Shown: positions 63,891 through 64,000 of the stretch, piece by piece
Layout: the number at the start of each line of letters is the position of its first letter
Position numbering within the stretch: position 1 is the first letter of the stretch
Origin: Streptomyces violaceoruber
GTDB lineage: Bacteria > Actinomycetota > Actinomycetes > Streptomycetales > Streptomycetaceae
Assembly: GCA_000720805.1 (NCBI GenBank)
Contig: JODI01000077.1
Location: forward strand, 29,472 to 93,471
Direction of reading: 5' to 3'
Length of the DNA stretch: 64,000 nucleotides
Translations under genes and position numbers: made by a program
The notes under the pieces: model-generated
The model's database searches: none
What the model was told of the DNA's origin: nothing
The model's input: the letters and a program-made list of their open reading frames with translations, nothing else

Positions 63891-64000
63891 ATGGGGAACG
63901 GTCGACGTGTCCGCCACCTCGTGGTCGACGAGGCCGTCTGGTGTTGGACTGTCCGGCAGCGGGTGAGACCGGACTACGCTGACTGCCGGCTGACGCTTTA
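63891..64000 (+). CDS. Hypothetical protein, partial at the window edge
   Basis: ATG 63891 starts MGNGRRVRHLVVDEAVWCWT and continues VRQRVRPDYADCRLTL, running off the window. The pattern VVDxxVWxWTVRxRxRPDYxDCRLTL is common in small Streptomyces proteins of unknown function. Confidence 0.55.
   Translation, partial: MGNGRRVRHLVVDEAVWCWTVRQRVRPDYADCRLTL

Noticed and set aside
1..64000. CRISPR arrays, tRNA and rRNA genes
   Set aside because: No regularly spaced repeats, cloverleaf signatures or rRNA core sequences were seen on either strand.

Overview
The window is high-GC actinobacterial DNA, almost certainly Streptomyces. The evidence is the strong GC bias at third codon positions, frequent GTG starts, a SigF/SigB-type sigma factor, a class F sortase, many TetR regulators, DUF574 and XRE/cupin proteins, and Streptomyces-style IS and integrative-element debris. 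There are no rRNA, tRNA or core housekeeping genes. The density of broken genes suggests an accessory chromosome arm or a large plasmid.

Layout. 1-5 kb: SDR, IS5 and Tn3 debris, then a TetR gene divergent from DUF1772 and DUF4267 membrane-protein genes, and a second broken IS5-type transposase. 5-10 kb: an AAA ATPase, a SigF-like sigma factor beside a broken RsbW-like anti-sigma gene, and a surface-protein plus class F sortase pair. 10-20 kb: an NDT-like protein, a DUF4232 lipoprotein, a TetR/NmrA pair, an IS110 left end, a two-component system, a duplicated-module hypothetical, and an S66 carboxypeptidase. 20.6-21.7 kb: an IS3-family element. 22-27.7 kb: an intact island of an HSL-type esterase, two XRE/cupin regulators (one frameshifted), an MFS exporter plus methyltransferase operon, and a thioredoxin-reductase-like flavoprotein. 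Similar candidate operators sit at three of its promoters. 28-34 kb: a P450, small membrane and secreted proteins, and remnants of replication-relaxation, IS21, IS630, TPR and resolvase genes. 34-42 kb: a PAP2 phosphatase convergent with a second two-component system, an S51 peptidase, a DUF574 methyltransferase, an APH-type kinase, and a P4-type primase remnant. 42.5-55.6 kb: redox and hydrolase genes under local repressors (TetR/SnoaL/NmrA with a double operator, TetR/MFS remnant/epoxide hydrolase, TetR/DUF1330/hydrolase, MerR/broken amidohydrolase) and a large PQQ-propeller Ser/Thr kinase. 56-64 kb: two broken IS701 transposases, MarR, a low-GC EF-hand secreted protein, and IstB, integrase, DUF6262 and DNA-ligase remnants.

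The commonest working unit is a local repressor transcribed away from one to three enzyme or transporter genes, with a palindrome between them. The rest is mobile-element debris: about half of the regions between intact genes contain recognisable but frameshifted fragments. The best candidate for a coherent, little-described system is the XRE/cupin island at 22-27.7 kb. The IS110 left end at 13.4-13.8 kb, which may still carry a bridge-RNA region, is the second. All coordinates, motifs and repeats were read by eye; family names come from recognised motifs and not from database searches.
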